Assembly: GCA_964011675.1 (NCBI GenBank)
Contig: CAXGPR010000001.1
Location: forward strand, 65,628 to 129,627
Reading direction: 5' to 3'
From: GCA-2693325 sp964011675
GTDB lineage: Bacteria > Latescibacterota > UBA2968 > UBA8231
Length of the DNA: 64,000 nt
Shown here: positions 63,601-64,000 of the stretch, in pieces
Layout of the letters: each line of letters starts with the position of its first letter
Numbering within the stretch: position 1 is the stretch's first letter
Notes under the pieces: model-generated
What the model was told of the DNA's origin: nothing
Seen by the model: only the letters and a program-made list of their open reading frames with translations
The model's database searches: none
Position numbers and translations under genes: made by a program

Positions 63601-63879
63601 ACCGCTTTTCTTATACGCATTACCAAGCTGATACCATGCGGCAGCAACGACCGGTAGTTCTAGTTCATCACCAAAGTTAACGCGCACACTGTCTGTGCGC
63701 ACAGCTCGGCTTTTAAATTCGACGATTTTGGAATATTCAATGATCGCCCCTTCATATTCGCCAAGCGCGTAGAGCGACTGGCCAGCATCAAAACTGGTCT
63801 TCAGGTTTTGCGGCACGGGTAGGAAAAGGCTTGCGCCTAGCCCCAACCCAAGTGCTATGAGTCCCGCCCAAACCGTCAT
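60640..63879 (-). CDS. Giant tetratricopeptide-repeat protein, probably periplasmic
   Basis: A 1079-residue protein. An N-terminal hydrophobic segment (about 3-22) serves as signal peptide or anchor. The rest consists of more than twenty TPR units of about 34-38 residues, many with the pattern YQLGNAYKKSGQHEEAVDAYRHVL and YP-terminated loops (YPEDRYAPDAQFRIANAQYEKGRYQEAVESA), like TolA-binding YbgF/CpoB and BamD repeats. It is probably a periplasmic protein-protein scaffold working with the ExbB/ExbD pair. AAGGAG lies 8 bp before the ATG. Confidence 0.88.
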   Translation of the reverse strand: MTVWAGLIALGLGLGASLFLPVPQNLKTSFDAGQSLYALGEYEGAIIEYSKIVEFKSRAVRTDSVRVNFGDELELPVVAAAWYQLGNAYKKSGQHEEAVDAYRHVLDVGGVPNDFRQLVQFQVAETRFLAKEWNEAAVEYKRYVEFFPDTDEAGKAFYYSGWSQFNQKKYDQSIRTLRGMLEAYPEDRYAPDAQFRIANAQYEKGRYQEAVESAQIVLDKYPNSPVIAQSVYLKANSFDKMSQDEEAIAAYREVRSLYDRMFELLRGSFREGKNVDFENYRQLFETSSLRVAEIFRKTNQFEQAYQELIAAQETAEERFYKAKVQMRIGDNYMEWKKFDDAWTAYNQVIELYADTPYPPNAQYQKGEARYFASDYEQARYDYLKVLSEYPDSDTGLRSASLYSAGWSAEKMGQADAAIESYSRSVESFPRSDQAPLCLLRIARINYEQQKVKEAIDAYRAITESYQETRYSADAFYGLGILYRDEGRADEAVTAFSQVDRDSRETYIAALIEAANIHISEGRPEKGREMLNQLLAGVTGDRDLEARAHYQMAQLDLNNKNYVDAIARYTKVLEEYPESDLVRDTRYGRGLAYHWTGRYDRALSDYRWLLDQRLPQSMQLKVEFSMALSYSAEGSDAEAERMLNDIVKSGDESLARSARLQLISMAEKRDPKDAIRIYEEMLSGVDSAEDRERLLIRLANAYFRLNQFQESIDAAQKLIDLATTEESIANALFVQGNSYYKAGEYTASIATYGKIIENYPQIAWARNAQFQIGVAYQKLSAGDIGVLPKMSEAFETYYTSYPDDDKAVHAYYYDAWARYRLGRWREASDTFSALSDKYPTERYASEALFRAGEALFNLTNRGNRDEKDSVLDECMAIYDRVASQFPGSDYVDDALYNKAWALISMERKEEAVPIFERIVSDHPDGRYGPQSQFTLGDYYYGLKEYDMATASYERFLELFPVEKLQGRDRQLVSKAETLLGHLAEIDAYNLYAQGEVLFDQKQYEEAIEIFKEVQVKYPESDQAVNALVNIGAAYMAQEEYRQAGAVFQEVVDKYSDVSEYLQQVDFSKQQLEVMQEARVL

Positions 63880-63935
63880 GTGTGCGTCTCCTTACTATTC
63901 CTGGAGTGTCAGCTTAACTGGAATATTTTTCTGTT

Positions 63936-64000
63936 TTAGAAGCCGTAAGCGAACGAGAAGCGATGGGCCCCGTTTGTCTCGGTCAGATCCAACGGGATGT
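63936..64000 (-). CDS. C-terminal end of an outer-membrane beta-barrel protein (truncated by window edge)
   Basis: The last 21 codons of a minus-strand gene are visible. The frame ends HRFSFAYGF followed by TAA at 63936-63938. Alternating aromatic and polar residues ending in Phe are the signature of a final beta-strand recognised by the BAM machinery; PorV/UPF0164-like proteins end similarly. It lies about 57 bp upstream of the TPR gene and is probably in the same operon. The rest is outside the window. Confidence 0.55.
   Translation of the reverse strand, partial: IPLDLTETNGAHRFSFAYGF

Overview
The window looks like the chromosome of a flagellated, diderm (Gram-negative type) bacterium from a poorly cultured lineage. 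By eye the GC content is near 50%. Evidence for a diderm cell is an ExbB/ExbD energising pair, an Mpl ligase (recycling of meso-diaminopimelate murein), O-antigen-ligase-type and glycosyltransferase genes, and a truncated gene at the right edge whose product ends in Phe like an outer-membrane beta-barrel. The OPT-like transporter, M28/FtsX, DUF4159 and lamin-tail-domain families suggest a Latescibacterota/Poribacteria-like or other FCB-related affiliation. That placement is inference from family memory, not proven. I saw no rRNA, tRNA, CRISPR array or insertion sequence.

Layout. 1-2.2 kb (+): a DprE1-like FAD oxidoreductase and a DprE2-like SDR, overlapping by 4 bp. 2.2-4.9 kb (-): recD2 helicase and a PAP2-like membrane protein. 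5.3-6.4 kb (+): an isolated flagellin gene closed by a bidirectional terminator. 6.5-15.1 kb (-): a four-gene unit with a 1588-residue fusion of an apparently dead M28 peptidase domain and an FtsX permease, an 805-residue OPT-like transporter, an unrecognised 331-residue protein and a PqqD-like protein. 15.2-16.1 kb (-): Gx-transporter and NusG-domain-II pair. 16.2-20.8 kb (+): two small proteins behind a near-consensus sigma70 promoter, a bifunctional (p)ppGpp synthetase/hydrolase, and hisC. 20.8-46.9 kb (-): a large flagellar cluster. 47.1-53.5 kb (-): surface-polysaccharide genes. 53.5-57.2 kb: an unknown anchored protein (-), then mpl and a HEAT-repeat protein (+). 57.4-58.0 kb: a decayed lamin-tail-domain gene. 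58.1-64 kb (-): outer-membrane protein end, giant TPR protein, ExbB, ExbD and a DUF4159 protein.

The flagellar cluster reads, in transcription order, flgB, flgC, unknown, lytic transglycosylase, fliE, fliF, fliH, fliI, fliJ, fliK, flgD, flgE, flbD, motA, motB, fliL, fliM, fliN, then a 251-bp gap, then fliO, fliP, fliQ, fliR, flhB, flhA, flhF, flhG, fliA, an HDOD protein, a histidine kinase and a DUF2802-like protein. Both halves begin with the same sigma54-type element, TGGCAT-N5-TTGCT, in front of flgB and fliO. Intrinsic terminators precede each promoter. This gives a simple model: sigma54 drives the basal body, export apparatus and fliA, and FliA then drives late genes such as flagellin elsewhere. 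fliG is absent from its usual place between fliF and fliH. The distal rod, ring, junction, cap and chaperone genes are also not in the window.

The least explained parts are the M28/FtsX-OPT-unknown-PqqD unit, the TPR-ExbB-ExbD-DUF4159 envelope unit, and the small promoter-proximal proteins at 16.2-16.9 kb.
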